From Coix lacryma-jobi var. lacryma-jobi (taxonomy: Eukaryota > Streptophyta > Magnoliopsida > Poales > Poaceae), in assembly GCA_009763385.1 (NCBI GenBank), contig CM019822.1:30250842-30314841 (forward strand): a stretch of 64,000 nt of DNA, given 5' to 3'. Positions 30,972 to 42,386 of this stretch are shown here, piece by piece. Each line of letters begins with the position of its first letter. Position 1 is the first letter of the stretch. Position numbers and translations under genes: made by a program. The notes below the pieces were generated by a model. It was not told the origin of the DNA and did no database searches. It worked only from the letters and a program-made list of their open reading frames with translations.

Positions 30972-32604
30972 TGTCGGGGGAACACCAAAGGGGTACCCCC
31001 AATCGACGCAAAACAAATAGGTCAAACCTAGAACACCAATTAATAACAAACCTAACTAGTCTAACCCCCTAAAAAAACCAACCCCTCAAGGCCTACAGCG
31101 CTCTCCGTCCGAGCCAGGCCTCGGGCTGGCGCTCGTTCTCCGTCTCGCCCGAGCCCTCCAAGCCAGGCCTCGGGCGAACGCTCGTTCTCCGTCTCGCCCG
31201 AGCCCTCCAAACCAGGCCTCGGGCGAACGCTCGTTCTCCGTCTCGCCCGAGCCCTCCAAACCAGGCCTCGGGCGAACGCTCGTTCTCCGTCTCGCCCGAG
31301 CCCTCCGAGCCAGGCCTTGGGCGAACGCTCGTTCTCCGTCTCGCCCGAGCCCTCCAAACCAGGCCTCGGGCGAACACTCGCTCTCCGTCTCGCCCGAGCC
31401 CTCCGAGCCAGGCCTCGAGCTGGCGCTCGTTCTCCGTCTCGCCCGAGCCCTCCGAGCGAGGCCTCGGGCGGGTGCTCGTTCTCCGTCTCACCCGAGCCCT
31501 CCGCGTCGGGCCTCGGGCGAGCGCTCCACCACCCTTCAAGCCTCCCGCAAGAAGGAAGCTCCCTGCTTCTCAGCTCTGACAACCGTACCACCGCCTGCTG
31601 CGCCCACGTCCAGTCAAACAGAACCACACCACCTCCCTGGAACATGCTGACATCTGCTGTCAGGACAGGGCAGGGACGTGCAGGAGGCGTGGGAAGACAG
31701 GACGGGAGTCACAACACCCTTTTTTCCACCACCGGTGGATCCGGACGTGGAAAGTCACACTCGGTGGCACTGTTCGGCACTATACCCACTCCGGGGCCAC
31801 TATGACGTACGACCATCTGATAGGCTATAGTGCAGCAGAGGACTCGGCTCTCCTCGAGAGTCAAAATCCCTGTGCATCAAGTACGCCCGTCGCTGTGGGT
31901 TGCCAGTCCCACAACCTCATCCCCTGAGCCCTCCACGGCTGGCCTCGGAGGATGATTCTGCTCTCCGTCTCGCCCGAGGCCTCGCAGCCAGGCCTCGGAT
32001 GAAGTCCGACCCGCCGACCGGGAGACTCGGCACAAGCCGACAGACGCAAGGACAGGTACCCTGAGACCCGGGGGGCCCTGCCACATCCTGTACGTGCCGG
32101 AATGGGCGTTGTACGGCTTCCACATCGCCACGCCTCCACGTCTGCGCCCGGGATGGAGGCCACGCTCCAAGGACGCTTCAACAGCAACACCCATGTTGGC
32201 TACAGTGACTTCGACAAGACAGAGTTCCTACCCTTCGCCATATCGAGCGTTGTTCATATCGATCCTGTGTAAACCTTGGTCTCCTCTTGTTCTATAAAAG
32301 GGGACGTCAGGGCCCTTCGCGCGCAAGAGACAACACGCACGAGTCTACGATTACACGCTCTCACACACGAGTCCACACAAACACACTCGAGTCCGGACTC
32401 CGGTCCACGCTCATTGAGCTTATATTGCCCCTGTACAAGCACTTAGGTGCAAGTAATACAAGAACCTCCTCCCCCCGCTGTACGTAGGGCCTTCTTTGCC
32501 CGAACCAGGATAAATCCTTGTGTCATCTTGCATCACCATCCAGGAAGAGAGCACGTGATCATATTACTCGTTGGTGTCATACCCCCGGGTTCGAAACACC
32601 GACA
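30972..32604 (+). repeat. Element B 3' LTR, 1633 bp
   Basis: TGTCGGGGGAACACC to CGAAACACCGACA. It carries nine 49-bp units (about 31106-31525) against fifteen in the 5' copy. TATA box ctataaaagggg at about 32292-32303. Outside the array it matches the 5' LTR apart from scattered substitutions (for example near 31889, 32027, 32250 and 32280). Right target duplication GATGT at 32605-32609. Confidence 0.95.
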
Positions 32605-32609
32605 GATGT

Positions 32610-33275
32610 CAAATGGGCCTGATCATTTTGGACTTCCGACCAGTCATGTTTGTGTCCGACCAGGTGGCGCTGGTCGGAGGTCTTATGGTTATGATGAATA
32701 CTGAGTCCGGCGACGATTCGTTGATCAGTATGGGATGATAAAGCCCATTAAGACTGATTTAGTCTATTCAAGGGTCAGCAAGATCAGGTTTACCTTGTCG
32801 TGTCCGGATTGAATTCTTGGATTCTATGTTTTGATAGAGTCCAGATAGGAAACTTAGAGATTGTATCTGGAGATGTTTCCTATTGGGATAAGACCAGCCC
32901 CCTCTATATATATGAGAGGATCATGGCCGATTGAGGCATCCAACATCAATCGATCAAAACCAATCTACTACCCTTTTACCCCTTTTTTCCCTCTACCTTG
33001 TTGTTCAGTGCGTCTCCCAGCGAGACTCGACGGCGTTCTAGGCGGCCTTACCGGTCCTAGGACAACCTCTACGTGCTTCTCCCCGATGGGTCTTCCCGGG
33101 AGGAGTTCTAGAGTTATCAACACAGGAGCCCAAAACCCTAGATCGATCCAAACCGGTCTCTAGATCGGTTTTCATCGGTTTGGCCAGGGTTCCTGCTGTC
33201 TCAAGGTTGAACCGCAACCTCTTCGGGCGTTCTAGCCCTGCTGGTGTGTGATTCGGATCACTTCTGACGTCAACA
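32610..33275 (+). repeat. Element C 5' LTR, second part
   Basis: Resumes with caaatgggcc after element B and ends GACGTCAACA. Together with 20140-20250 it makes 777 bp, one base shorter than the 3' LTR. A TATA-like ctctatatatatgag sits at about 32901-32915. Confidence 0.93.
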
Positions 33276-33282
33276 CACTTTT

Positions 33283-33300
33283 TGGCGACTCCGCTGGGGA
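33283..33300 (+). other. Element C primer-binding site
   Basis: TGGCGACTCCGCTGGGGA starts seven bases after the LTR. Spacing and the LTR-end wording (caacacactttt) match element A, but the tRNA-complementary part differs, so A and C would use different primers. tRNA not identified. Confidence 0.7.
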
Positions 33301-33326
33301 GGATTGAAATCTCATCTACTACCAAC

Positions 33327-35684
33327 ATGGGCGGCAAAGACGGTGCTACCGATAAGGATAACATCGTTCGTCCTGCGGGCATTGACGAGCTCCCCGACGA
33401 GTTGAAGCAACAGGCGCAGGCCAAGCTCGACGCCGTCTTGAAGGCTTTCCTAGAAAGCTGTTCAAAGGATCGGCGCGGCAGGGTCACTCAAGACAAGGAA
33501 CCAGACTTCAGCGAGATCATCCCCACTACGTCCACTACGAACGCTGAAGACGCTACTAACAAGGTAAACACTAAGGTGCCTGAAGATTCTTACCCTACCC
33601 ATGCTGATTATTCCGCAATGCTGGTTGATTCTTCAAAAACTCTTACCAATACTATTCAGCATTCGTTTAAATTACTTAGCGATCGCATGGATAAATTAGA
33701 AGGTAAAACCGTCGAACCCGAACTTTCAATTGGACAACCACAGTTCGGCATGCCTTTTAGTTCTTTTAGAGGACAAACTTCACATGTCAATTATAGACAA
33801 TCAGGGTCCGTTGAGACCAGACACGGTGAAGCCGGTACCTCGGCGAATGTCAATAGCGCCCATCATAACTCTGGTTGGACTACACAGACCGACTAGGGAA
33901 CAACAACAAACAGAACTTCAGGAGGACAGGGAACAGTGTTGCCCAATCCACCGAAGTCACCAAGCCACAATCCCATGCATAGTGGCACTCCTAATCTTGC
34001 TGACACCGATTTTGGACGAGCCATAAATCGGTTTAAGGAAGAAATAACTAGGTCTCTCGAGACCAGTTTAGAGGTCCAGTTCAAGCCTACCAGGACCACG
34101 TATTCTAAACCGTACCCTTCATGTTTTGATTATATGAAAGCACCTAACAGTTGGAGGGTACCAGATTTTTATAAGTTTAGTGGTGACGGTAGTAAAACAA
34201 CTATGGAGCATGTCAGCATGTTTCTCACACAAATGGGCGAAGCTATTACTTTGGATTTTATGATTATACGACATTTTCCTTTATCTCTTACTGGTACAGC
34301 TTTCGTCTGGTTTACGTCGCTACCAGAATGCACCATAGGTTCTTGGGCCGAGTTAGAAGAAAAATTTCATAATCACTTTTATGACGGGGTTCAAGAAACT
34401 AGGTTGTCACATCTCACGTCGGTTCGACAAGGGCGTAGCGAGTCCGTAGTCGACTTCTTTAAGCGTTTCAAAGAAATTAAGAACCGATGTTTCCATTTGA
34501 TGATCTCCGATAGAGATTTGACGGATCTTTGTCTAGCTGGTCTACGTCGAGAGATCAAGGATAAAGTTGAGCATCATAATTTCTTTAATGTAAATCAACT
34601 ATTGCAGAAGGCCGTTTCGATAGAATCGCGCTTTAAAGAACCCTATGACCCTCATAAGACTCATCGGTCGGGCGTGCATATTGCCGAGATAAATTCTGAT
34701 AGTTCCGACGATGAGTCTAAAGATTGTTACGCTGCCAAAGTTTTATGGCCAGCGCAAAATAAACTAGTCACTTGTCCTTCCCTTAAACTGATTCAGAAGA
34801 ATCGGGGTGAAGAGGTGAAGTTTACTTTTGATTTTTCTAAATGTGACCGAATATTCGATGAATTACTTAAATTCGGTTATCTCAAAATTAATTATACTTT
34901 GCCATCACCTGACGAATTAAAGAGAATGGCTTATTGCAAATACCACAATTCTTTCTCTCATGCCACTAACGACTGCAATGTTTTCCGTCGACAGGTCCAA
35001 TCGGCCCTCAACGAAGGACGATTGAGTCTAACTGAGATGCAGATCAGTACTACCCCTTTCCCAGTCCATATGGTGGAGGCAGGGAATCCTGCTATTCCGA
35101 TTCGTCCAGAGCAAGCCGATACGACCAAAGGAAAAAATGTTATTATCGGTGAACCACGGGTGGCACCGAATACTGAGAGCGATTCGGGGCGCAAGGTGGT
35201 GCTCGAGAAGGGTGACAATGGCAAAAGTAAACTCACAATCACTGCAGGGTCAGCACGACACCTGCATAGACAAAGATATTTTGAGACCAAGGCGGCACAA
35301 CAAAGACCGACCAGGTCGGGTTCTCAAGCCGACCAGTCTGGTTCATCTTCAAAACAGCCAGTGCAGAAGGCCGACCAGATCAAGCCGGTCTCTACTAATT
35401 CCAGTGGGATCAATAAACCGACTAATGCAGTCGGTTTAGCTGTTTCTAAAGATTCTGCCCCTTCGGGAGTACATGTCATTCACACTTTTGTCCCGCAGAA
35501 ACTTGAAGTTGGCACTTGGAAGACTAATGCGGACAGGAGTAAGGGGAAAGTCGTTAGAGAACCATGTACTTTTGACAAGCTCATGGCCAAGTACAAACAG
35601 CAAAAGGCCGATTCCCAGAATCGGTCCTTAAAAAGAGAGAATCTACTCCTCCGAAGCGTGAGGATGAGAAATCCAAACAGATGA
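33327..35684 (+). pseudogene. gag: Element C gag, with an in-frame TAG
   Basis: Starts MGGKDGATD, 27 bases after the primer-binding site. A TAG at 33894-33896 interrupts the frame, which continues unchanged to 35684. The gag domain lies around residues 275-420 (RHFPLSLTGTAFVWFTSL, DFFKRFKEIKNRC), and a knuckle variant C-X2-H-X4-H-X4-C (CKYHNSFSHATNDC) sits near residue 536. The tail is rich in Ser, Gln and Lys. It would package the RNA; the same domains in the same order are seen in element A. Near an A-run at 35630-35634 the open frame passes to the -1 frame (see next entry), so the last 15 or so residues in this frame are probably not native. Confidence 0.85.
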
Positions 35685-36667
35685 TGGTGTCTCAGGCGGC
35701 GTCTCCGACACCAAAGACTGGCCCTTATTACCATCAGTGGGCCCCTCCTATTTCGTCACCACCACAATGGGGTCCTCAAGGAGTATGGGTGCCCTACCCT
35801 ATGCCGGCACATATGTATTATCAGCCAGGATGGGGAATGCCCACCAATCAGCCTACAAGGGTCTTAGTGTTCGATCGCTTGGGTGGTCGGTCAGGTTCTA
35901 GTAACTCAAATCAGAATCGGCTGATCACATCAAGGACCTTAACCTCTCAGGAGACGGGGAAAGCACAGGCGCGACAAGTCTATGTGCCTAAGAAGGTGCA
36001 GAGTGTCCCCACTGTTTCTCCGACCAGACCCGATCCTGTGCCCACTATTACAATCGGGTCTATGGAAGTTCCTCTTGCCAATGAACCCGAGCCGATGGTG
36101 GTCGAGGGACCAGCTGAAGAGGTCCCAGAAGCTCAAGATACTTCGGTTGAGGCAGAAGTAGAAAAGCCTGTTGAGCGTGATCCCAAATACATGCAGCCCA
36201 GATGGTGTCCTCCTGGTTTGACTAAAACTCAGCGAAGGAAGCTGCAGAGGGCCCGCTGCAACAAACAGAGGAAAGAACGGCTCGACAAAATGAGGGAAGA
36301 CATATTTAACTCAACACATCCTATTTTCCCTCAGGGCAAGCGAGGAGGTGAAGAGCCGGCTTGCAATCAAAAGCCGACCTTGACGATAGTAGAGTTAAAT
36401 AGGTCAGATCCTGAGCCGACCAATCTGAGTGCCAAATCTACTAAAGTGGCTTCGGAACCAATCAGGTCGGACACCAATCCAACCACCTCAGGACAGGTGC
36501 CGACCAGTTTAGCGGTCGAGCAGGTTGAACCAATTACTACTAGATCAGGAATTGAGCCGACCCGACTAGGGTCCAGGACCGAATCGGTTCCTGATGTGCC
36601 GATGGGATTAGGCTCGCTTCTTAGTAACCCTGTTTCCTTCACTGGTGTTACTGTGACTAGTGAATAA
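35681..36667 (+). pseudogene. Element C gag-pol linker region
   Basis: A proline-rich frame following gag in the -1 frame. It can begin at ATG 35681, overlapping the gag stop as ATGA, but plausible coding in this frame extends upstream to about 35633 (KREDEKSKQ), so the frame change may lie in the AAAAA run. The segment around residues 15-60 is aromatic and proline-rich (YYHQWAPPISSPPQWGP); later there is a basic patch with KTQRRKLQRARCNKQRK. Another stop, TAA at 36665-36667, ends it; the same frame meets TAA at 36828-36830 and then enters the protease. No enzymatic domain. Confidence 0.6.
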
Positions 36668-36856
36668 TTACCTGAAGAACAAGATGAGGAAATGGTGGAC
36701 TATGAACCTTCCCCAGAAAGGGCGGAGGTTAATGTAGTTTACTTATCGGCCGACTACTACGTGGTCGGAGATGATTCGACGGCAGCGGAGTTCAACTTCG
36801 CTACGCAGACTGCCGTATTCCAGAAGTAAGAGGAATCCGTCAATCATCATAAGTCG

Positions 36857-37407
36857 TTGCATATAAAAGGTCACATCAATGGTACAACAGTCCACAAGAT
36901 GCTGGTAGACAGCGGGGCAATCGTGAATTTGATGCCATACTCGCTTTACCAGAAGCTCGGCGATACCGATGAAGAGCTGATCAAGACGAACATGACTATT
37001 ACTGGAGTCGGAGGAGGAGATCCCATTCCGGCCAAAGGAGTTGCATCCATGGAGTTGACCGTTGGGAGCAAGACTTTGGCTACTGCTTTCTTCGTCGCCG
37101 ACATACAAGGTAGTTACAACCTTATGCTTGGGCGTGACTGGATTCATGCTAATCGGTGCATACCTTCTAGCTTACATCAGTTGCTCACTTTCTCATTCAA
37201 TGGGTGGGAGACGATGTTGAGGTGGTACACTCAGATTCATCGGCTTATGTAGCTACGGCCGATGCTCCATTGCTCGAGGGGCATGATACTATTGCTTGTT
37301 TATCTGGTCGGGACCTTTCTGATTTTCAGTTTGTTAGTGTTACTAGGGAAGGTTTCGTACCAGTATCTTTAAAGCCGACCGACAATCGGTTCAACATTAT
37401 CATGTAA
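36857..37407 (+). pseudogene. Element C aspartic protease, frameshifted
   Basis: The active-site motif LVDSGAIVNLMPY lies near residues 16-28 and the partner motif MLGRDWIHANR near residue 90; both match element A's protease. Comparison with A around 37185-37200 suggests an insertion of about 8 bases, after which the correct frame is the one running 37204-37407. The first frame therefore ends in a false C-terminus at 37252. It would process Gag-Pol; this copy cannot. Confidence 0.8.
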
Positions 37408-37411
37408 TTTA

Positions 37412-38272
37412 ATGGATGCTAATGTTGATTGGTTAAAACGTCGTGTTGAGCAATGTCGGACCTGTAAGACCGATACTTGTGAGGCTATTGATGATTTTGA
37501 TGAGCTCAATAAGTTGGGCCAAGGTTTCACGTCGGCCGACCCTTTAGAACAAGTAGATATTGGGGATGGTTCTATACCTAGGCCGACCTTTGTAAATCAA
37601 AATCTTGAAGCCGATTATAAAATAAAGTTAATCGCGCTTCTAAAGGAGTATATTGATTGCTTTGCATGGAGTTATACGGAGATGCTCGGGTTAAGCTGAG
37701 AACTTGTTGAGCATCGGCTTCCTATTAAGCTAGGGTTCCGACCATTCAAGCAACATCCTCGCCATTTTAATTCTACAATATATGACCGGATTAAAGAGGA
37801 AATTAATCGGTTATTACAAGCGGGGTTTATCCAGCCATGCAGGTATGCGGAGTGGGTCTCTAATATCGTGTCGGTGGAGAAGAAAGACACTGGGAAGATC
37901 AGGGTTTGCATTGATTTTAGAGATTTAAATAGAGCCACTCCCAAAGATGAGTATCCTATGCCTATAGCCGATATGTTAATCAATGACGCTTCAGGACATC
38001 AGGTTGTCAGTTTTCTTGACGGCAACGCTGGTTATAATCAGATATTCATGGCCGAGGAGGATATGTCTAAAACGGCCTTCATTTGTCCGGGGTTTGTTGG
38101 TCTTTTTGAGTGGGTCGTGATGACATTTGGTTTAAAGAATGCAGGTGCTACCTATCAACGCGCTATGAATTTGATCTTTCATGATTTGATTGGGATAATC
38201 ATGGAAGTGTATATTGATGATATTGTGATTAAATCGGCTCCCATGTGTCTCATCTGGCCGATTTACGTCTAG
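37412..38272 (+). pseudogene. pol: Element C reverse transcriptase, N-terminal and palm part
   Basis: Ty3/Gypsy RT. Upstream linker from 37412, then an in-frame TGA at 37697-37699, after which the same frame continues with the RT: RVCIDFRDLNRATPKDEYPM (fingers), VVSFLDGNAGYNQI, MTFGLKNAGATYQRAMN and the catalytic YIDDIVIKS at about 38206-38232. The frame is lost right after the catalytic motif (about 38235-38250) and RT continues in another frame from 38245. The TGA could derive from CGA by C-to-T change. Confidence 0.88.
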
Positions 38273-40983
38273 CGTTTGAGATAATGTGTCGCTATGGTTT
38301 AAAGATGAACCCACTGAAATGTGCTTTTGGTGTATCAGCTGGGAAGTTTTTAGGGTTTATCATTCACGACAAAGGCATAGAGATTGATCCTAAAAGGGTA
38401 GAAAAGATCAATAAAGTTCAGGTGCCTACATGCAAAAAGGACTTGCAGAAGTTCTTGGGGAAAGTGAACTACTTGAGGAGGTTTATTGCAAATTTGTCCG
38501 GGAAAATTATTCCTTTCACCCCTATATTAAAATTAAAGGATGAAGCTGAGTTCACTTGGGGGGCAGAACAACAAGAAGCATTTGAAAAGATAAATGAATA
38601 TTTGTCATCTCCACCAGTTCTTCGGGCGCCTAAGAGAGGAATCCCCTTCAGATTATATGTCGCCGCCGAAGAGAAGGTTATTGGAGATGTCTTAACACAA
38701 GAAGATGGAGGTAAAGAGTACATAATTGCATATATTGGTCGCCGTCTTCTTGATCCCGAGACAAGGTACGCCCATATTGAGAAATTATGCTTATCCTTGT
38801 ACTATGCTTGTGCTAAAATGAGACACTATTTGCTATCTAGTACATGTGTTGTTGCATGTCAAGCCGATGTAATTAAGCACATGTTATATCAGCCTATCCT
38901 TAGAGGAAGGATTGGCAAATGGGCGTATGCATTGATTGAGTTTGAGTTGACCTATGAACCATTGAAAACTTTGAAGGGTCAAGTTCTTGCCGATTTTATT
39001 GTTGAGCATGGTATTAATTTAGAAGATGAAATCGGTTACTTTACTTTTACTCCATGGAAACTTTATTTTGATGGATCGGCTTGTAATAAGGGCCAAGGTG
39101 TTGGTGTGGTCATTATTTCTCCTAATGGTACTAAATTTGAAATGTTGAGCCGATTAGATTACCTGTGCACTAATAATCAAGCCGAATATGAAGCTTTGTT
39201 ATTCGGTTTAGAAATATTATGTTCCATGGAGGTTAAACATGTTGAGGCTTATGGTGGTTCCTTGCTAGTAATGCAACAGGTTGCTGGTGAGTTTCAATGC
39301 CTAGAGGGATCGTTAAACGTTTATCTTGACATGTGCCTTGATATCATTACTCATTTTACCGAATTCCAGATTCGGTATATACCGAGGTGTGAAAATCATA
39401 AAGCCAATATGTTAGCTCAACAAGCATCTGGCTATAACATCAGTAGACGCAATTTTCACATAAAGCCGATGCAACAACATGTAGGAGTATTGTCGGCTCC
39501 TATAGCCGACCAGTGTGTTTTACAACTAGTTCGGCTACCTTGCCCTGGCGACCAGGCATATGTTAAGCATGCTTGGGTAGACGCTATGGCCGACCAGGTT
39601 GTTTATAGATCAAGTCAGTTAATTCGTTCGATTGACCTGGTCGATCATGGAACGATAAATTTATCTGAAAGAACTCTAAATCGGTCTGAATCAAGAACTA
39701 ATGAAAGTGGAATCGATTTGGAAGATTGGAGAACTCCCTTGCTAAGATACCTCAATAATCTGAGTACTAAGGTTGATCAAAGTGTTCGGCGGAGTGCATT
39801 TAAATATGTACTGCATAATGATGAGCTTTACCGAAGGACTGCCGAAGACTTGTTACTTAAGTGTTTGAGATCTGATCAAGCAAAGGTGGCTATGGGAGAG
39901 GTTCATGAAGGTATTTGTGGTACACATCAATCGGCGCCTAAGATGAAATGGCTGTTGCGTAGAGCTAGGTTTTATTGGCCCACGATGATGGCCGATTGCT
40001 TTCGTTACTACAAAGGATGCGAAGAATGTCAACGGTTTGGAAACATACAACTTGCACCTGCTGCTATGCTTCATCCTATTATCAAACTGTGGCCTTTTCA
40101 TGGTTGGGGGCTAGACTTCATTGGCCAAATTCATCCCTCATCTTCAAAGGGACATCGTTTTGTTCTAGTCGCTACAGATTACTTCACTAAGTGGACCGAA
40201 GCGGTGCCTTTGAAGAATATGACACATAAGGAGGTAATTGAGTTTATCACTGAACATATTATACATAGATTCGGCATACCTCAGACGTTAACCACAGATC
40301 AAGGAACGTCTTTTATTTCTAAAGAAGTGCGAGATTTTGCCGAATTATACAAAATAAAGATGCTCAATTCATCTCCGTACTATGCTCAAGCTAACGGCCA
40401 AGCTGAGTCTAGTAACAAGACTTTGATCAAGCTTATCAAAAAGAAGATTGAGGATAACCCAAGGAGGTGGCATGAGGTCTTGTGTGAGGCTTTATGGGCT
40501 CATCGTGTGTCAAGGCATGGTGCTACAAAAGTCACTCCTTTCGAGCTGGTACATGGGCAAGAAGCAGTGTTGCCCGTCGAGGTAAATCTGGATGCATATA
40601 GACTAGCTAGACAGAATGATTTATCTGCTGTTGTGTATCATGATGCCATGATAGACAGCATTGATGAAGTGACCGATAAGAGATTAAAGGCTCTTAAGGA
40701 GATAGAGAAAGACAAAGCCCGGGTTGCCAGAGCTTACAATAAGAAGGTGAGAAGCAAATCGTTCCAAGTGGGAGAGTTAGTATGGAAGACTATACTACCA
40801 CTCGGATCGAGAAGCAACAAATTTGGCAAGTGGTCGCCAAGCTGGGAGGGCCCTTATAAAGTGATCAAAGTGATATTTGGGAACGCATATATGCTAGAGA
40901 CGTTACACAGTGAAAGTCTCCCAAGAGCAATAAACAGGAGGTATTTGAAAAAGTACTTTTCAAGTGTTTGGCAAGAAGCCTGA
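38245..40983 (+). CDS. pol: Element C RT thumb, RNase H, second RNase H and integrase
   Basis: A 912-residue open frame, the longest in element C. It enters RT at SHLADLRLAFEIM and continues through thumb and connection (KFLGKVNYLRRFI). A Ty3-type RNase H region includes PFRLYVAAEEKVIGDVLTQ near residue 135. A second RNase H-like domain starts at WKLYFDGSACNKGQGVG near residue 270, the feature that defines the Tat group. Integrase follows: a zinc-binding region with KGCEECQRFG, then the catalytic triad in GWGLDFIG (about 620), TTDQGTSF (about 684) and NGQAESSNKTL (about 718), 33-35 residues between the last D and E. The C-terminus has the GPYKVIK motif region. It lacks its own start and depends on upstream frames that are broken. 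Confidence 0.92.
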   Translation: MSHLADLRLAFEIMCRYGLKMNPLKCAFGVSAGKFLGFIIHDKGIEIDPKRVEKINKVQVPTCKKDLQKFLGKVNYLRRFIANLSGKIIPFTPILKLKDEAEFTWGAEQQEAFEKINEYLSSPPVLRAPKRGIPFRLYVAAEEKVIGDVLTQEDGGKEYIIAYIGRRLLDPETRYAHIEKLCLSLYYACAKMRHYLLSSTCVVACQADVIKHMLYQPILRGRIGKWAYALIEFELTYEPLKTLKGQVLADFIVEHGINLEDEIGYFTFTPWKLYFDGSACNKGQGVGVVIISPNGTKFEMLSRLDYLCTNNQAEYEALLFGLEILCSMEVKHVEAYGGSLLVMQQVAGEFQCLEGSLNVYLDMCLDIITHFTEFQIRYIPRCENHKANMLAQQASGYNISRRNFHIKPMQQHVGVLSAPIADQCVLQLVRLPCPGDQAYVKHAWVDAMADQVVYRSSQLIRSIDLVDHGTINLSERTLNRSESRTNESGIDLEDWRTPLLRYLNNLSTKVDQSVRRSAFKYVLHNDELYRRTAEDLLLKCLRSDQAKVAMGEVHEGICGTHQSAPKMKWLLRRARFYWPTMMADCFRYYKGCEECQRFGNIQLAPAAMLHPIIKLWPFHGWGLDFIGQIHPSSSKGHRFVLVATDYFTKWTEAVPLKNMTHKEVIEFITEHIIHRFGIPQTLTTDQGTSFISKEVRDFAELYKIKMLNSSPYYAQANGQAESSNKTLIKLIKKKIEDNPRRWHEVLCEALWAHRVSRHGATKVTPFELVHGQEAVLPVEVNLDAYRLARQNDLSAVVYHDAMIDSIDEVTDKRLKALKEIEKDKARVARAYNKKVRSKSFQVGELVWKTILPLGSRSNKFGKWSPSWEGPYKVIKVIFGNAYMLETLHSESLPRAINRRYLKKYFSSVWQEA

Positions 40984-41143
40984 GTGCTCTCCAAGCAATG
41001 GCCGATACATGTATCACCCTTAGAACAAAAAATAATCAGAAACATTTATTTCTAGTTACTGAATGACCGATGAGTTGGACATCGTTGTTATTTCGGTTTG
41101 TTTTTAGGTTCTATTAAAGATCACCTAAAAACAGGGGGGCATA
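40984..41143 (+). other. Element C 3' untranslated region and polypurine tract
   Basis: A 160-bp stretch without coding signal ends in aaaacaggggggcata (41128-41143) immediately before the 3' LTR. Antisense genes such as those in A and B are absent here. Confidence 0.8.
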
Positions 41144-41921
41144 TGTTGACACTCAAAAGTGTCACAAGTAAAAGTAAAATTAGAAGAGATATTCGGCCTA
41201 TAATGTTAGAGTCAAATTTGTCTTTTAATATTTCATATTTGACAGATCGGATGTCAAATGGGCCTCATCATTTTGGACTTCCGACCAGTCATGTTTGTGT
41301 CCGACCAGGTGGCGCTGGTCGGAGGCCTTATGGTTATGATGAATACTGAGTCCGACGACGATTCGTTGATTAGTATGGGCTGATAAAGCCCATTAAGACT
41401 GATTTAGTCGATTTAAGGGTCGGCAAGATCAGGTTTACCTTGTCGTGTCCGGATTGAATTCTTGGATTCTATGTTTTGATAAGAGTCCAGATAGGAAACT
41501 TGGAGATTGTATCTGGAGATGTTTCCTATTGGGATAAGACCAGCCCCCTCTATATATGTGAGAGGATCATGGCTGATTGAGGCATCCAACATCAATCGAT
41601 CAAAACCAATTTACTACCCTTTTACCCCTTTTTCCCCTCTACCTTGCTGTTCGGCGCGTCTCCCGGCGAGACTCGACGGCGTTCTAGGCGGCCTTGCCGG
41701 TCCTAGGACAACCTCTATGTGCTTCTCCCCGATGGGTCTTACCGGGAGGAGTTCTAGAGTTATCAACACAGGAGCCCAAAACCCTAGATCGATCCAAACC
41801 GATCTCTAGATCGGTTTTCGTCGGTTTGGTCAGGGTTCCTGCTGTCTCAAGGTTGAACCGCAACCTTTTCGGACGTTTTAGCCCTGCTGGTGTGTGATTC
41901 GGATCACTTCCGACGTCAACA
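41144..41921 (+). repeat. Element C 3' LTR, 778 bp
   Basis: TGTTGACACTC to GACGTCAACA, intact. It shows what the interrupted 5' LTR looked like and proves the element B insertion site (gatcggatgtcaaatggg around 41245). TATA-like ctctatatatgtgag near 41549. Right target duplication GAAGT at 41922-41926. Confidence 0.95.
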
Positions 41922-41926
41922 GAAGT

Positions 41927-42386
41927 GTTTTTTCTATAACGAGTGACAATGATAGATAATTCCTCCAAATTCATCAAATTTGAGTTAGTGGAGCATCGAT
42001 CGAGGAGATTCATTTAAATGATAAATCTATCCTCTAAGTCTACTATTTTGGTGAACTGAGTTTTATGGATCTAAAGTGTTTGAGAGATTCTTGGGGGTAA
42101 ATCGGAATCTCGTCAAACAAGCTTGTAGTACCAATTTGTTAGAAAAACGAGGAGTCAGGAGACTGGACATGCCCACGTTTCGAGCAGGATAGGGGTCAAG
42201 ATGCAAAGGTCACTGTGCCGGCCTCTTCTCGGCGCTCAGCCGCTCATCACTGACCACGTTTGACCGTCTGCGTGCTTGACCCAGGGCGGGGCCTGTGCCG
42301 GCGGCAGGGACGCGTGGGTAGCCGTCCTTCCTGTCGAGCCTCGGAGGCGTGGAGTGAGCGCGTTCCCGAGGCCCCACGTGTAGCCA
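41927..42386. other. Unassigned DNA right of element C
   Basis: Continuation of the 19394-20134 flank. AT-rich first, then GC-rich from about 42140. No gene or known repeat recognised. Confidence 0.35.

Larger units (their letters stand above)
20251..32604 (+). mobile_element. Element B: non-autonomous Gypsy element with an antisense gene
   Basis: TGTCGGGGG...ACCGACA LTRs (1913 and 1633 bp) and target duplication GATGT (20246-20250, 32605-32609) define a 12,354-bp insertion in element C's 5' LTR. The primer-binding site after the left LTR and purine tract before the right LTR give plus-strand orientation. The interior holds one gag-position frame with no recognised gag domain and a minus-strand multi-exon gene; there is no protease, RT, RNase H or integrase. 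A related solo LTR sits inside. LTR copies differ by roughly one percent outside the array, so B is younger than C, as nesting requires. Confidence 0.93.
20140..41921 (+). mobile_element. Element C: Ty3/Gypsy, Tat-like, full domain set but inactivated
   Basis: LTRs of 777-778 bp, target duplication GAAGT on both sides (20135-20139, 41922-41926), primer-binding site, gag, protease, RT, RNase H, a second RNase H, integrase and polypurine tract, all on the plus strand. Element B lies inside its 5' LTR; without B the element is about 9.4 kb. A second RNase H-like domain between the first RNase H and integrase is characteristic of the Tat/Retand group. Stops and frame shifts occur in gag, the linker, protease and RT, so this copy cannot make its enzymes in one piece. 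The LTR halves differ more than those of A or B (three changes in the first 111 bp), so C is older. Confidence 0.93.
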
